Source of the DNA: Christensenella sp. UBA3792
GTDB lineage: Bacteria; Bacillota; Clostridia; Christensenellales; CAG-138
Length of the DNA: 5,131 bases
Assembly: GCA_002369195.1 (NCBI GenBank)
Contig: DFEW01000026.1
Span: 769-5,899 of the forward strand
Direction of reading: 5' to 3'
How positions within the stretch are numbered: the first letter of the stretch is position 1; every line of letters starts with the position of its first letter. Made by a program: the position numbers and the translations under genes. Shown piece after piece: positions 5,095 through 5,131 of the stretch. The notes beneath the pieces were generated by a model. That model was given only the letters and a program-made list of their open reading frames with translations. It made no database searches and had not been told where the DNA came from.

Positions 5095-5131
5095 CTATTT
5101 GTCGGCTAATGTGCTGGAGTTGCTCTTTTCA
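5095..5131 (-). CDS. Possible C-terminal fragment of an unidentified gene
   Basis: On the minus strand 11 codons read EKSNSSTLADK and end in TAG at 5095-5097. The polar composition resembles a protein tail, and a hairpin follows about 16 nt later. A stop-free run this short is common by chance, so the hairpin is the main support. No family can be assigned. Confidence 0.28.
   Translation of the reverse strand, partial: EKSNSSTLADK

Noticed and set aside
4977..5131. Plus-strand open frame starting MIEAVILFMIQRD and still open at the window edge (about 51 codons)
   Set aside because: There is no ribosome site, the sequence does not look like a known protein, and it reads through the 5051-5078 hairpin. 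It may be a chance opening.

Overview
The window reads as chromosomal DNA from a GC-rich member of the Firmicutes (Clostridia-like). The evidence is the holB-ricT pair typical of that phylum, strong AGGAGG-type ribosome sites, a CCA-encoding tRNA-Asn, and homologues of small Clostridia-type proteins (stand-alone TfoX N-terminal domain, EamA transporter). No species can be named from the sequence alone. All protein genes I can support lie on the minus strand, so the window is best read from right to left.

Right end (about 4591-5131): a plus-strand tRNA-Asn(GUU) gene has its own sigma-70-type promoter and a good intrinsic terminator. Beyond it the DNA becomes clearly AT-rich. This part holds a pair of 11-bp direct repeats 21 bp apart, a strong hairpin, and what may be the last codons of a minus-strand gene entering from outside the window. 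The composition change right after a tRNA gene suggests the edge of an integrated element, but no integrase is visible.

Centre right (4590 down to 1864): three closely packed minus-strand genes form one transcription unit. They are a small two-helix membrane protein with a PH-like cytoplasmic domain (unknown function), holB (clamp-loader delta' subunit) overlapping it by 14 nt, and ricT (PSP1 family, Fe-S partner of RNase Y) 11 nt later. A near-consensus promoter (TTGACG-17-TACAAT) sits so close to the first ATG that the gene is either leaderless or starts at a downstream GTG. RicT has an unusual tail of about 150 residues with five tandem 9-residue repeats and an arginine-rich end. A terminator follows ricT.

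Left (1811 down to 1): an EamA/DMT-family transporter of about ten helices is followed by its own terminator. Next come a TfoX N-terminal-domain protein, a five-helix membrane protein 2 nt after it, and the first codons of a probable GNAT acetyltransferase joined by a 4-nt ATGA overlap. The last three look translationally coupled. Both the transporter and the TfoX gene begin almost directly after an intrinsic terminator, with no room for a promoter in the gap.

Most of the window is ordinary housekeeping and accessory sequence. I see no clear new system. The points most worth a second look are the repeat-bearing RicT tail, the start and promoter arrangement of the PH-domain gene, the degenerate delta' subunit, and the AT-rich tRNA-flanking segment.
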